Made by a program: the position numbers and the translations under genes. From NCBI GenBank assembly GCA_019454045.1, contig SKCR01035555.1, forward strand, positions 1 to 64,000: 64,000 bases of DNA. Direction: 5' to 3'. Under the pieces are notes generated by a model. It had not been told where the DNA came from. It searched no databases and was given only the letters and a program-made list of their open reading frames with translations. Below are positions 34,421-46,294 of this stretch, piece after piece. This DNA is from Zanthoxylum bungeanum (Eukaryota > Streptophyta > Magnoliopsida > Sapindales > Rutaceae). Position 1 is the first letter of the stretch. Every line of letters starts with the position of its first letter.

Positions 34421-34984
34421 TATCCAATCAACGATTTTGAGTACAATCGAATATAATGATTTCTATAGTCTAACTATATAATCAACTAATATTTGATTGG
34501 TTAAATTCAAATATATTGATTACTATAATCCAATTATATAATCAACTATAAATGAAGTAGTTTGAATACAGTCCAACTGTTTAATTAAAACAATAATTGA
34601 ATATTAGTCCAACTAATATGTTTATATTTAAATAATAAATGATGAAAATGAAATGAGCGCGTATTGGCAAGTATCTAAACGAAATTGTAAATTTAATACT
34701 TGTCTCCCACTATTTTTTGGTGAGCCTCTAACCCTCTGTGGAGTACTCGGGAAACCTAGTTTCCTAGTGGGCTAGGATCCCGTTAAATAACACACAACCT
34801 TGACTTTGGCCAACAAGTTGTATGAAACTTAACTGGGTAGATCTCTAAGATCAATTGGATCTTATCCAATTCCTAGATCCAGTAGGTGGACCTCCAAGTC
34901 CGAAGCATTTCTACAGTTTACCATGATCATGTAAACTCTTCTGAAGCATTTCTACAGTTTAAAAGCAACTATGCTATGAAAAAG

Positions 34985-35256
34985 TTGACTTTTACTTGAC
35001 TCAGCTGCTTAATGAGCTCACCCATTATGAGTCCATGCTGGTGGATCCTCGTAAGCCCAGTGGATTGGCAAGTGTTGCCGAATCTTCTAAATTTACAAAG
35101 AACAAGAAGAAAGGCACTAGGAATGCTAAGGCAGAGCCCATGAAGAAGAACAAGAAAAGCTCTAAAAATGCCAAGCCCGAAGGAAAGTGTTTCCATTGCA
35201 ACAAGGATGAGCATTGGAAAAGGAACTCTCTTAAATACCTTGCAGAGCTGAAGTAG
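34985..35256 (+). pseudogene. family 2 copia gag C-terminus with zinc knuckle
   Basis: A plus-strand frame contains LLNELTHYESML, lysine-rich sequence (NKKKGTRNAKAEPMKKNKKS) and CFHCNKDEHWKRNS. This is a CX2CX4HX4C nucleocapsid knuckle in which the last cysteine is serine. The N-terminal two thirds of Gag are missing. Confidence 0.8.
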
Positions 35257-35295
35257 AAAAAGGCGGCCACATGTAAATATGATTTACTTGTAATT

Positions 35296-36400
35296 GAGTC
35301 TTTATTAGTGGATGATGATAATTCAGCATGGATTGTTGATTATAGAGCCACTTACCATGTTTGTTCTTATTTGTAGCTACTTGATTCATGGAGAGACCTT
35401 GCTGAATGTGACTATACCATGAGATTCGGGACATGGGATTCATTTTCAACAAGAGCAGTCGGAGTTTCAAGTTTAAATTTTTCAAATAATAGTTATTTAC
35501 AATTAACAATGTGTTATTTATTTCTGATTTTCACAGGAATTTGATTTCTATCTCTAAAATTTTGGATGACGATTTTTCTATTTCGTTTAATAATAATTTG
35601 GTTATTATTGCAATAAATGGATTAACTATATGCACAGGAAACACAGAAAATAATTTATATATTTTAAGGCCATTAACACATAATTATGTGTTCAACAATG
35701 AAATGTTTAAGGTTGAAAACCCTAAACAAAATAACACAAGATTTCTTATGATGATAGATATCTATGGTATCTTAAGCTTGGTCATATTAACCTTTACTGG
35801 ATAGATAGGTTGATAAAGAACGGAGCTTTAAACTAGTTAAAGCTTGGGACTTTACCAGTCTGCGAATACATTCAGAAGTTTGAGGACCGATGAATGTAAG
35901 ATCTCGACGAGGTTATGAATACTTCTTCACGTCCATTGAATATTATTCTGGATATGAGGACATTTACCTAATGCAGCACAAGTCGGATATCTTTGAAAAG
36001 TTCAAAGAGTATCTTACTAAGGTTGAGAACCAATTAGGTAAGACGATAAAAAATCTATGATTCGATCATGGAGGAGAATACCTTGATAGTGATTTCGAGG
36101 AATTCTTGGTTGAGCATGAGATAGTGTCCCATCTCACAGCACCTGGAACACCATAGCAGAATGGTGTTGTAGAGAAGAGAAATCAGACTCTACTAGACAT
36201 TATGAGATCTATGTTTAGCTATAGTTCACTATCTAGTTCATTTTGGGGATATACATTGCAAACATCAATGAATATCTTAAATGTAGTTCCATCTACATAT
36301 GTTCCTAAGACTCTCTTAGAGTTGTGGAGTGGTCGTAATGTTAGTTTATGATATTTCCGCTTATGGGGGTGTCCAACAAATGTGCTGAAAAATAAGACTA
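35296..36400 (+). pseudogene. family 2 copia protease and integrase (decayed)
   Basis: Protease begins near 35300; its active-site region reads AWIVDYRATYHVC, where DSG or DTG is expected, so the catalytic loop is lost. 35511-35804 follows with FISDFHRNLISISKILDDDF, the conserved end of the protease region. Integrase core sequence runs from about 35880 to 36370, with the second catalytic-Asp region near 36060-36090 and the ERRN-equivalent VEKRNQTLLD near 36170-36200. In-frame stops are frequent. Confidence 0.8.
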
Positions 36401-36759
36401 CAAAGTTGGAGCCACGTTCTAAGGTGTGTCTATTTGTAGGTTATCCTAAGGAGACTATAGATGGGTTATTTTATAGTCCGAGTTTGCATCGACAAATGCT
36501 ACGTTTCTTGAGGAAGACTATATAAGAGAGTTCAAACCTAGAAGTAAAATGTTACTCGATGAGTTACTTGTTGGTTCGACCAACACACCATCATCAACAA
36601 TAGTTGACAGAAACATAACACCTTCAATATCTTAACGTCAGATGCAAGTATATCAGAATGATCTGCCCCCTAGATGTAGTGGGAGGGTTGTACGACAATA
36701 TGATCGCTATCTAGGAATTGAAGAGGCACAATGTGTCACATCCAGTGATGGTTTAGATG

Positions 36760-38290
36760 ATCCATTGACCTATCGTAGTGCAATTGATGATTCTGATAAA
36801 GAGGAATAGCTCAAATCCATAAACCTCGAGATGGAGTCGTTGTACTCCAACTAAGTCTGGGAACTTGTAGACCAACCTGATAGTGTAAAACCCATAGGTT
36901 TCAAGTGGATCTACAAGAGAAAGATGGAAGCATATGGGAAGGTAAAGACCTTCAAGGACCAATGGTTATACCTAGAAAGAGAGAGTCGAATATGAGGAGA
37001 CTTTCTCGCCAGTAGCCATTCTTAAATACATATGCACTCTTCTCTCCATCGCCGCATATTATGACTCTAAGATTTAGCAGATGGATGTCAAGACATCATT
37101 CTTAAATGGAAATCTTGATGAGTGTATCTATATGATACAATCATAAGGGTTCATAGCCCAAGGTAAAAATAAAAAAGTTTGGATGCTGTAAAGTTTCATT
37201 TATAGACTTAAGCAAGCATCTCGATCTTGGAACATAAGATTTGATACCACGATCAAGTCTTATAATTTTGAGCAGAATTCGATGAGGCTTATGTATACAA
37301 GCGCGTCACTAATGGAAATGTGATTTTTCTCGTTTTGTACGTCAATGATATTTTACTCATTGGGAATGATATAAAATTATTATTGGACATGAAATCCTGG
37401 CTAACTAATCAATTCCAAATGAAAGATTTGGGAGATGCCGGTTATGTGCTTGGGATCCAGATTCTTCAGGATCGCAAGAGATGACTGTTAGTTATATCTC
37501 AGACATCATATATCGACAAGATCTTTGTGCGATTTGGGATGCATAATTCCAAGAAATGCAATTTTCCTTACCGACATGGAATTCATTTGTCAAAGGAACA
37601 GTCTCCTAAGACACCTCAATGAGTTAAGGAAATGAGACATATCTCATATACCTCAGCAGTTGGTAGTCTCTTGTATGTTATGTTATACACGAGACCAAAC
37701 ATCTATTTTATAGTGGGAGTAGTCAGTAGGTTCCAGTCTAACCCAGGATTAGATCATTGGGTGGCTGTGAAACACATTCTCAAGTATCTTAAAAGAACAA
37801 GAGATTATATGCTTGTATATTCTTGTGAGGATATGATCCTCAGGGAATATACGGACTCTGATTTTCAGACGGATGTCGATTATAGGAAATCAACATTTGG
37901 ATCAGTGTTTACCCTATGTGGTAGGTCCATTGTGAGGAGGAGAATAAAGTAATCTTATATTGTTGACTCCACCATGGAGGCTAAGAATGTAGCGGCTTAC
38001 GAAGCAACTAAGGAAGCAGTCTGGCTCCGAATATTCTTGGTGATCTGGAAGTTATTCCAAATATGGATAAACTACTCACACTTTATTGTGATAATAGTGA
38101 TACAGTGGCGAATTCCAAAGAACCAATAAGCCAAAAAAGGCAAATCATATAGAGAGAAAATATAATCTCATCAAGGAGATAGTGCATAGAGGAGACGTTT
38201 CTGTCATGAAGATTGCATCCATAGAGAACCTGACTGATCATTTTACAAATACCTTGTCTGCAAAAGTGTTTGAAGGTCACCTAGAGGGTC
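36760..38290 (+). pseudogene. family 2 copia RT and RNase H (decayed)
   Basis: RT starts near 36800. The first catalytic-Asp region (QMDVKTSFLNGNLDE) is at about 37078-37122. The YVDD box at 37338-37349 reads YVND, a loss of one catalytic aspartate. The frame 37632-37952 carries YTSAVGSLLYVMLYTRP and HWVAVKHILKYLKRTRDY. RNase H follows, ending near 38290. 36401-36760 is the variable linker. The element cannot reverse transcribe. Confidence 0.85.
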
Positions 38291-38323
38291 TAGGATTACG
38301 TGACATGTCCCATTTGCTCTAGT

Positions 38324-38336
38324 GCAAGTAGGAGAT
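38324..38336 (+). other. polypurine tract of family 2 copia
   Basis: GCAAGTAGGAGAT lies immediately before the LTR start TGTTGGGATATATGACC, the same layout as in family 1 but on the plus strand. Confidence 0.8.
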
Positions 38337-40118
38337 TGTTGGGATATATGACCTAGAGCTTCATGTAATGTAAACAGAATTATTTGTTATGAAATAAAAG
38401 ATGCATTATTCATTTATCAAATGTTTTGATTTAGATCGCATATTGTACATTATCTTGTTTACCATTGATTTCCTTTGATTTACAAAAGTGAGGCCGGTGT
38501 AGCAATCCCGACCAATAACTACGTACTTTAGAGATATGGTTTGGTGTGTAGCTGGGTACGTTTTACATAGACATGGAGTTCACTCCTTCTTTCGAGAAGT
38601 AGACGAGTATCTTCTTTAAGGGTTGATTCGGTACTTGAATGATTAGAGAGCTCAAGTCCTTCTATTACGAATAGAAAGATTAATATTCATTACAGCTATG
38701 TATAAATCGTTCATTAGAGAATCAATGGTAGTTAAGGTAAAAATAATTAGAAGGGTATAACTGACATTATGACCTGGATCTAATCATGAGATACACTTGA
38801 AGGGCTAATCTGTATGTAATGACTATATCAATGGACACCGACATAGTTCGCCTTATATTATTTATCTATGGTAACGAGAGTGCAGCTTCAGATTTTTAGT
38901 TGAATAACCTGAAGTTAATAATTCAGAATATTTAATTAAAGAGTTTAATTAATATTTCGGAATTATTTGAACTAAGAACTGTAGCTCCATTTTGTCCCCG
39001 TGCTAGCTTGACATACTGTAGCAAAAAATATATATATAATTGGATAGTCCAATTATATACTAACATATATATTATTATGAATGGGATTATTAATATATTT
39101 ATCGCATATGAGACTTTATGTTAAATTTAATATAAAATTTTCATTAAATAAATGATTATGAGATAATCATTTATTAATAAAATTTTGTAATTATTAAATT
39201 ATATTTTATAATTTAATATATCATTTTGAAAATGAATAAATTTAAAATTTATTTTTGAAACTCTTCATTACTAAAATGGTAGTTAAATAATTTTATTAAG
39301 TAACATGTTAAATGTCATTATGATGACATTAGTCATCAAAATTTTGGTGTTACATTTTCCCTAGGGCTGGCCGAATAATACAAAGGGTATGTGGGTTATT
39401 TTTTATAATTTGGTTGCAAACTTGATAATTCAAAACCCTAGTTATAAAAGATAAATATGTTTTTCTTTTTAGGATAATCTAATTCTCTAAATCATAGCCT
39501 TACTTGTTCTTATTTTTCTCTCAAGTGTTGAAAGAAAAAGTGGAAGAACAAAAAGGAAAAACATTGTGTGTGACAAAAAAATTCTCAAAAGTGTTTAGAC
39601 ATTTAATCTTTTGTGAGTGTAGCCCACACTTCTATTTGCTGGTTGCGAGATATAGCACGGAAGACTTTTTGGAAATCAAACCAAAAACACATTATCCCCT
39701 TCCCTTATACTCACGGCAGTGAGCAGAAAATTCGGCTCACTACCGCCACCTTCATTATATATTTGTGGGTTATTTTTTGTGTTTTTGCCCAGGTAATTTT
39801 TGGAACACAAATGGATATTTCATGGACATTTTGGGTCTGTTTTGGAGTGATTATGTCATCCAAAACAGTGGAAGAAAAATAGCAAACAACCTACACAAAA
39901 ACAGTGAGATGTGTGCGTGAATGGGAGTGTTTTCGGTGTGTAAAACAATCCAGTTTTTGGGCTGCTATTCGAGGCTTGAAAAATAGTGAAAAAAAGAAGC
40001 AAAACAAGTCCAAATGGGCTGGACACCTGCGGTTCAGAAGGGAAAAGGCAGAAAACTTTTCAAGGTCGATCCCGGTTCTTAAGCCACTGCCGTTGCCCGA
40101 GGGTAATCATTTCCTACA
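38337..40118 (+). repeat. 3' LTR of family 2 copia
   Basis: About 1.78 kb from TGTTGGGATATATGACC to a provisional end at TTCCTACA. The interval 39434-39768 matches the fragment at 3717-4015. A block of about 46 bp at 39709-39756 contains the inverted pair GGCAGTGAGC and GCTCACTACC and is absent from that fragment. Confidence 0.75.
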
Positions 40119-41489
40119 GTATCATATTGGGTTGCAATATTTAGAACTTTTCACATTAGATAGTTAAGTTCTAAAGAAGATCGTTTCACTGTAATACCAA
40201 ATGAAATTCCCTAAGAGTATAACCTAAATAACCCAATAAAGAGGTCAATCAGGAATTAGAAAAAACAAAGTTTAGATAAACCCGAGTAAACAAATTCAAG
40301 CATAACATTCTCAAATTCAATTCAACACAATACCTGGATCCCCTAATTTCATCCACAAACTCAACAATCTCAACATATGATAATTAATATAGATCAACAT
40401 TTCATGTAATCCAAATATGCTATCTCAAATATCCAATTTCAAGCATATAACCAATATCTCAATTCTAAGTAATTATATCAAATAAAAATGTAAGAGGTAA
40501 GAGTTAGAGAGACTATACACAATTAATTTTATGTGGTTTGACAAACCCGTCTATATTTATACCTCCAAGCACAACAGGTTTGAGGATTCCACTAACCAAT
40601 CAACCTTAGAACCTAAAGGCTTGATTTTTACACTTGACTTTCAAGACGTCATAGACCTCTTCACAAATTGACTTCCCAAGGTGTCAATTAAACCTACTCC
40701 AAATTAACTTCACAAGAATTCAATTAAACCTCTTCCACAATTGTCTTCAAAGGTCTCAATTAAACCTTCACAACAATGGTGTATCACACATTTAACACTC
40801 AAAGTATTTTTTACAAAGACATTATAATAAAGAACTTGGAATATAAAGATTTCTCATGAGATAAACTCCTCAAATGAGTAGATATATAAATTCTATCTAA
40901 AGTTATGTTTGATTATAAAGATTTGTAAATGATAGCTCAAATAGATGTTTAGTTCTATCCAAGATTTCATAAATTTCTAAAATTTATGATTTGACCCAAT
41001 AGTTTTGAAATCTTTTTAGGAGACTATTTTTCATCAAATATTAAAAATTGAAATAGGTCCACAAAGGTTGAAAATAAATTATCAATATCCGGATTTCAAA
41101 ACTTTGAGAAATTTATAGATTCGGCCCAAAAAGTTAGAAATCTTACAAAAAGATCATTTTTTCGTAAAAACAAGTTTTAATGCATCTGATGAAAAATATG
41201 CAAGTGTTTTATTTTAGTGAGCTCTCAAAATAGAAAAAGATTACAAAAGCTGTTGAGCTTCATCCTTAATTTCATGAACTCTAGCTGATTTTTTATACTT
41301 TTATTATGTGATCTACTTGGAAGGTTCATTTACCATTTTGCACATCATATATAGTTTTTTTATCAGCCAAATTAATGTAAGGCATGAGACCTAAAAGCTC
41401 TATAAAGAACTTGAGTATTTGTTGAAGACTTATAGATGCACAAAAGAGAAATAATATTGACACACAAAAATGGTTCAACATATGAGGTG
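40119..41489. other. unassigned AT-rich stretch
   Basis: No open frame or domain is supported. A segment near 40515-40580 (GTGGTTTGACAAACCCG followed by CTATATTTATACCTCC) resembles the kind of sequence seen in plant LTRs around the transcribed start, so an old LTR fragment is possible but not shown. Confidence 0.4.
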
Positions 41490-42080
41490 CTAGGATTTAT
41501 GCCCTAAGAGCAGCTTGTAATAAGTAAATGATGAAATAAATAAAATCATATATTTTATATTCATCTAGATTTTGTAAATAATAAATTATCTGAAATACCC
41601 CTAGATTGTTAATGTAATCTCAAACTCAGTATATATGCATACAAAAGGATTTGAGTTTGAGATCAGTAATCTTAAGTATACCATAGAGAGTAAAAAAAAA
41701 TGGATACTTTATTTACGGTTTATCACCGATTTTGGACTATTTAGTATTTGATATGATAACGAAATTCTAAATCTTTTATATAGAGACATGTAAATAGAGA
41801 TGATTTTTATAATGCGATTATATAGGACTGGACACTAATATAGATGAATTTATTTGAAAGATTCGTTAGATAAAGAAATTCATATCTATATAAATGATGA
41901 TCATATATGTGTTGATCTCAATAAAGAGTGTTCTATAAACTCCTCCATATTGGATTGTGTCTTTAGGCTTATGTGGGTGAGATTGGTATGGATCTAAATC
42001 AATCATTGTACTTTAGAGATACAGTTTAATAAGTAGCTGGGAATATTTAACACAAATCAAAAGGAATTTGAAACCTTGTG
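41490..42080 (+). repeat. probable copia LTR fragment (a further family)
   Basis: The sequence begins near GCTAGGATTTATGCCCTAAG and continues with AGTAAATGATGAAATAAAT, close to the start of a widespread plant copia LTR type (TGTTGGGATTTATGCCC). Later features such as TACTTTAGAGATACAG also occur in similar form in the family 2 LTR near 38525-38540. Boundaries are uncertain and no internal region accompanies it. Confidence 0.45.
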
Positions 42081-43300
42081 GCTGCATATTGCAGAGCAAA
42101 ATTCGCTCAATGTGGCCGAAATTTTCAACTGATTTTGAGATTGCAGAAATTATTTATGTGACAAAGGAAATAAATAGAATATAATCTGGTATGAATCAAG
42201 TACAATATGAAGGAGGAGCCAGAAGGTTTTTTTTACTTATAAGTTCAAGTTAGACCAATTACAAGACAACAGCTAAGAAGATAAAGGAAATAATACAATG
42301 CCTAGTCCAAAAGGTCATGGCCAAATCTCTTTGTAATTTAAATAGAACATAAATATTTCATGTGTTACATCCTAGTATATCTAAGACATGACCGGTAGGA
42401 AACAGTATCACCACCTCCATAAGCCACTAACATGAACATGAATGACATAATATAACCCGTGCATATGTGTTTTACTGTGGTAGAACCTGCACATACATGA
42501 CTTGAAAACCTGTTCTAATACGACAATTTCTGTGAAATATGCATATCTGATATATAACCATTACACATGAATAACTTGATGTGACCATACATAACATGAC
42601 TATGTATAAAACACCATGCGGCCTCATGGCCTATCACATCAAAATGTAAAAAAGTGGACCCATGATATAGACTCATATGACTATAGTTGGCACCTATCCT
42701 TTCCAAGCTGGCCAATCTGACAAAAGAATGTCCTCACCAAAGGTGGCTAGCCAAAAGTCCTACAATCTTAAATCTGAGTGTTTTGGGGGGGAGTAATTCA
42801 CGGAAATGACCTAATGAGTGAACGTTGAAAATAGAAACATAAAACATAATAGCTTCTATAACTGCTTGCATTCTTGAAATGACATATTCTTGCAAACATA
42901 ATCATCTAAACACAAATCTCAAGTATAAAGCATAAACAAAGAGAACTCATATAACTTATACTTATAATAATTGTCATGAAAATATGCACGAGTATCATGG
43001 TCTGGGGGTGAAAACTAGCACCGCGTAAGCAGGGGATCGTGTACATGAATATAAATAAGCCTAAATTTAAGAATCATTAGGCATCATGAGCATACTCGAG
43101 TAACTATACATAGGAGGAAAACACTATGCTGGTGTTTGAAAACATTTAAATACTTGTATAATTGAACTTTGAATCAAACCGTAAGGTTCCGCTAGGGTTC
43201 CAACCCCCCACGGCTACTAGCCGTTGGGCTGGGGCAGAGAGCCCAACGGCTCCCTGCCCTAATGGAAAAAAAATTGGCGATTTCCCAAATCATTTTTAAA
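42081..43300. other. unassigned stretch before the hAT relic
   Basis: No credible gene. It contains runs rich in CATGA and ACATAA motifs (42400-42720) and the phrase GTCTGGGGGTGAAAACTAGC near 42997. A GC-rich block at about 43200-43260 carries the inverted pair AGCCGTTGGGCT and AGCCCAACGGCT, possibly subterminal sequence of the hAT element that follows. Confidence 0.4.
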
Positions 43301-43307
43301 ATAAAAA

Positions 43308-43858
43308 TTGATTTAATAGAGTTATTTAATGATTATATTAGAAGATATAACTTGCAATCAGCAGAATAATCTAGCAGTAGCGAATCCGTAATGCAATCAA
43401 GACTTAGCGCAGGTAATCGCTGGTTACTACAATGAAATAAAAAATATATGGATAACAAGACTAATAACCCGGAATTAGATAATTATTTATCTATAAATTT
43501 TGAGTTTTCAACTGAAAGTTTAGTTAGTAAAAAATTTCAAATCCTTGAATGGTGGAACCGACATTAAAATGTATATCATGTATTATCAATTATTGCTTAA
43601 GAGAAATTGGCAGCACATGTTTCCACCGTTGCGGTTGAGCAAGCCTTCAGCATGTGAGGCAGTATATTGGAAGTCAGACAGTCTTCATTACATCCAAGCA
43701 CTCTAGAAGCAACAGCATGTGTGGATGATTGGACCCGAACTGATCTGAGGCAACAAGAAGATGCCCCTGATGAATTTGAAGACTTGTTCGACAATGCATC
43801 TGCAAGTGCAAGCGGAACTCGAGCTGAAGGATCAACATGCACTGATGATGATGATTGA
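43308..43858 (+). pseudogene. hAT transposase C-terminus (pseudogene)
   Basis: One plus-strand frame, broken by several in-frame stops, reads PELDNYLSINFEFSTESL, then FQILEWWNRH, then LAAHVSTVAVEQAFSM and SSLHPSTLEATACVDDW, ending in an acidic tail before a stop at 43858. This is the hAT C-terminal dimerisation region, normally written around LDxYL, LxWW and VSTVASExxFS. Catalytic parts upstream are missing. The transposase would cut and paste DNA flanked by 8-bp duplications; this copy is dead. Confidence 0.85.
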
Positions 43859-44149
43859 TAATTAAAGAATTGTACAATTGCAATGGGGAAATATCTTTAA
43901 AATGTAATGGAACTACGTGAGCTTTGATTTATCTAACCCCTGGAGGATACGTAGGCAACTTAAGTTTTTAAAAATTTAAGTTCAAGCTCTATAATTTAAT
44001 AATTTTATTCTTAATTTTTTTATACTAGAATTTTATTTGTAATTTAATGTAATTATGTAAGTTTATTATATAAATTCAAATTCATAATTTTAATTTAAAT
44101 TATTTTTTCAATCTCAATTTTTTTATTTTTAAAAAAGTAAAAAAAACGA

Positions 44150-44310
44150 ATGGAATCTGAACCGAACGGTTCGGTTCCGGTTCTGGTTCAACTTAAGTGT
44201 GGAACCGGAACCGAACCGGAATTAACCGGTCCGGTTTCCACACTCGTGGAACTGGGAACCGTCTGGTTCGGTTCCAGTTCGAAACCGAACCAGACCGCCG
44301 ACCAGGTCTA
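44150..44310. repeat. GGTTCGGTTCC-type subterminal repeats, probable hAT end
   Basis: Many direct and inverted copies of GGTTCGGTTCC and its complement GGAACCGAACC lie within about 150 bp, shortly downstream of the hAT coding remnant. Such clustered subterminal repeats bind hAT transposases. The exact terminal inverted repeat and target duplication were not resolved. Confidence 0.6.
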
Positions 44311-44769
44311 TTTATAGTTCCTAAATGTGTGCAGGAATAGTGTATGTACCTATGACGACAAGAAAGATTAAAGCGTTATAGGACATCTTAAAGTACCTTA
44401 CGCATATGAAAATTGGTCCTAGAATTAGCACCGAGCCGCGACACATGGGCAATGCGTGTCACGATGCTAGCTGAGGTTGTTCGCGTTGAGACACAACCAT
44501 TTTCATCACGACACGCAAAAGGCAATGTCACGATGCAAGCTCGATTCCAAGGTTTGATCAAACTTAACACATTGTAACAACCAATGGGAAGACTATTTAT
44601 CCTTTAACCATGGCAACACATTCACCTTAAAACCATTGGCAACAAGACAATATACCACATACTCCCATATTATTCGACACCTTGTAGAAGCGAAGAGGAG
44701 TTTACCGCTCTGTCTATGATGGCAGCGACTATAAAACTGTTGGGCTAGCAGCCAATAGAGAGTACAGAT
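44311..44769. other. unassigned stretch
   Basis: No gene is supported. The phrase CACGATGCAAGCTCGATT and related TCACGATG segments repeat near 44460-44550. This may be flanking DNA or the outer part of the Tat-type LTR that follows. Confidence 0.35.
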
Positions 44770-46294
44770 TGCCCATGGGGGACTACCCATATAGTGATAA
44801 AGTCTCCATCCAGTATGAAAAACTGGGAATAATTTAAAGCTGCACTACACCCCGCACAAGGGCCGATTTTAAACTCATTTCAGTTCGGAATGGTCCTATA
44901 CTGGTGCTAGTATAATACTTAGATTTGAAAAGTGGTATAAACATGTCTTGAAATGCAACATTATGCAATAGAAATTTAAAGTATACAAGGGTGCAATCAT
45001 CAATAATAAATCAATAAAAGAATAAGTTGATAGTCATAAACATCTCGAAATTGTTAAAGTAATAAAATAATGAAAATAATAATTGAACGATGTAGATAAG
45101 ATGCATATCTCACCCTCCTAGCTTCGAAAAAGCCTAGCCAGACATATTTCATTGCATTAATGTTCGACCAGACTTATTTTAAGTCTGGTCGGATATTCTT
45201 CGTCAATCAGAAAGACAAGAATGCAGAATCATGCATAACAACACTAATTACGAAGTAGTAATATGTCAATATTAAAAAATTGTAAAATAGAGAAAATAGT
45301 AATAAAATGGTGAAAAGAAATAACTAGAATAAAAGGTGCATATTCTCCCGGTCAAGCTTCGGATAAGCCTGGCTGGATCTTTTTCAGATTTGGTCGGATA
45401 TTTTTGACAGATTGTGCATGTCCGATCGGACATAAATTAAGTTCGGATGGTGATACTATGTTAGATCAGAAACATAAAAATGTATAATACAATTAAAATA
45501 AAGATTATGGAGCCCTCAAATGGTAACTTATGTGTAGTTGGCTCGGAAAACACCTTTGAAATCGAATGATTGATGGACTACTCGCCGGAAGGGGAAAACT
45601 CTAGGGAACTCGTGGGATTTTCTTACTGTTTTTCTCTCTTGTTCTCTCTAAAACTTCATAGTTCAAACCAAGATTGCAAACCAAAATTTCAGACCCCAGA
45701 CTACTCACCAAGTTTTTTTCAGATTTTTGTCTAGACACCTTGTGAAGAATTAGGCACTTAATTATACTGCACGAACGAGATAGAAAATGGAAATGGAGAT
45801 CAAATTATTTCCTTGATTCCAGTGATTGCCAATATCCATTGTCAGCTACAGCTCGACATATGTCTAGCCGGATATTTATTTTGAGAATAATATTTGTCCC
45901 GACATTAATCGGATCCTATGATTTTAGTAATTGAAAATCAGCACACTTGTTGACAGCTTGACCTATATCCGACCGGACATTTTATTTCTAAACAAAGGTC
46001 AACTAGACATTAATCATATCTCGTAATTTCAGTCAATGAAAATCTACACACTCATTGACAACTAGATATATGTATGGCCGGATAATTATTTCGGATATAT
46101 GTTCGATCAAATATTTTGAACTGAGAAAAAGTTGGCTTGACATAGGTGATGTCGGTCCACACTTAGCCATTTTTTGAAATTCTCTGGAGTTTTATTCCCT
46201 TCCAACCATTTATCATTCTAACTTTCTCAACATTCATGTAGTGCCCCAATAAAAGACTGATCATCGGGCTATGCATAAAAATACAATGTCTACA
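44770..46294 (-). repeat. diverged Tat-type gypsy LTR
   Basis: The left part resembles the start of the young Tat-type LTR at 52964: GTTCGGAATGGTCC near 44884 and GCACTACACCCCGCACAAGGG near 44841, in the same order. The right end (AAAATACAATGTCTACA at 46278-46294) is followed by a PPT-like CTACTTTGG segment matching the junction at 54862. The LTR is therefore minus-oriented. It is much diverged, and its left boundary is uncertain. Confidence 0.65.

Larger units (their letters stand above)
28504..34905 (-). mobile_element. Ty1/copia element, family 1, 5'-truncated
   Basis: Minus-strand order from the right: partial leader (34905-34421), gag, protease, integrase, RT, RNase H, PPT and 3' LTR (30869-28504). 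Its left end cuts the family 3 5' LTR, with CGAAG at 28499-28503 as candidate target site. There is no 5' LTR: the leader stops at about 34905 where a plus-strand family 2 element begins. All coding frames are broken. Confidence 0.85.
34930..40118 (+). mobile_element. Ty1/copia element, family 2, 5'-truncated
   Basis: Plus-strand order: partial gag with zinc knuckle, protease, integrase, RT, RNase H, PPT (38324-38336) and 3' LTR (38337 to about 40118). The 5' LTR and the start of gag are absent. The body has many stops. The LTR right end is inferred from TTCCTACA at 40111-40118 and is uncertain, since no second complete copy or target duplication is available. Confidence 0.82.

Noticed and set aside
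39504..40167. Three plus-strand frames of 72-89 codons
   Set aside because: They sit in the family 2 LTR; the matching region at 3717-4015 does not keep the same frames open.
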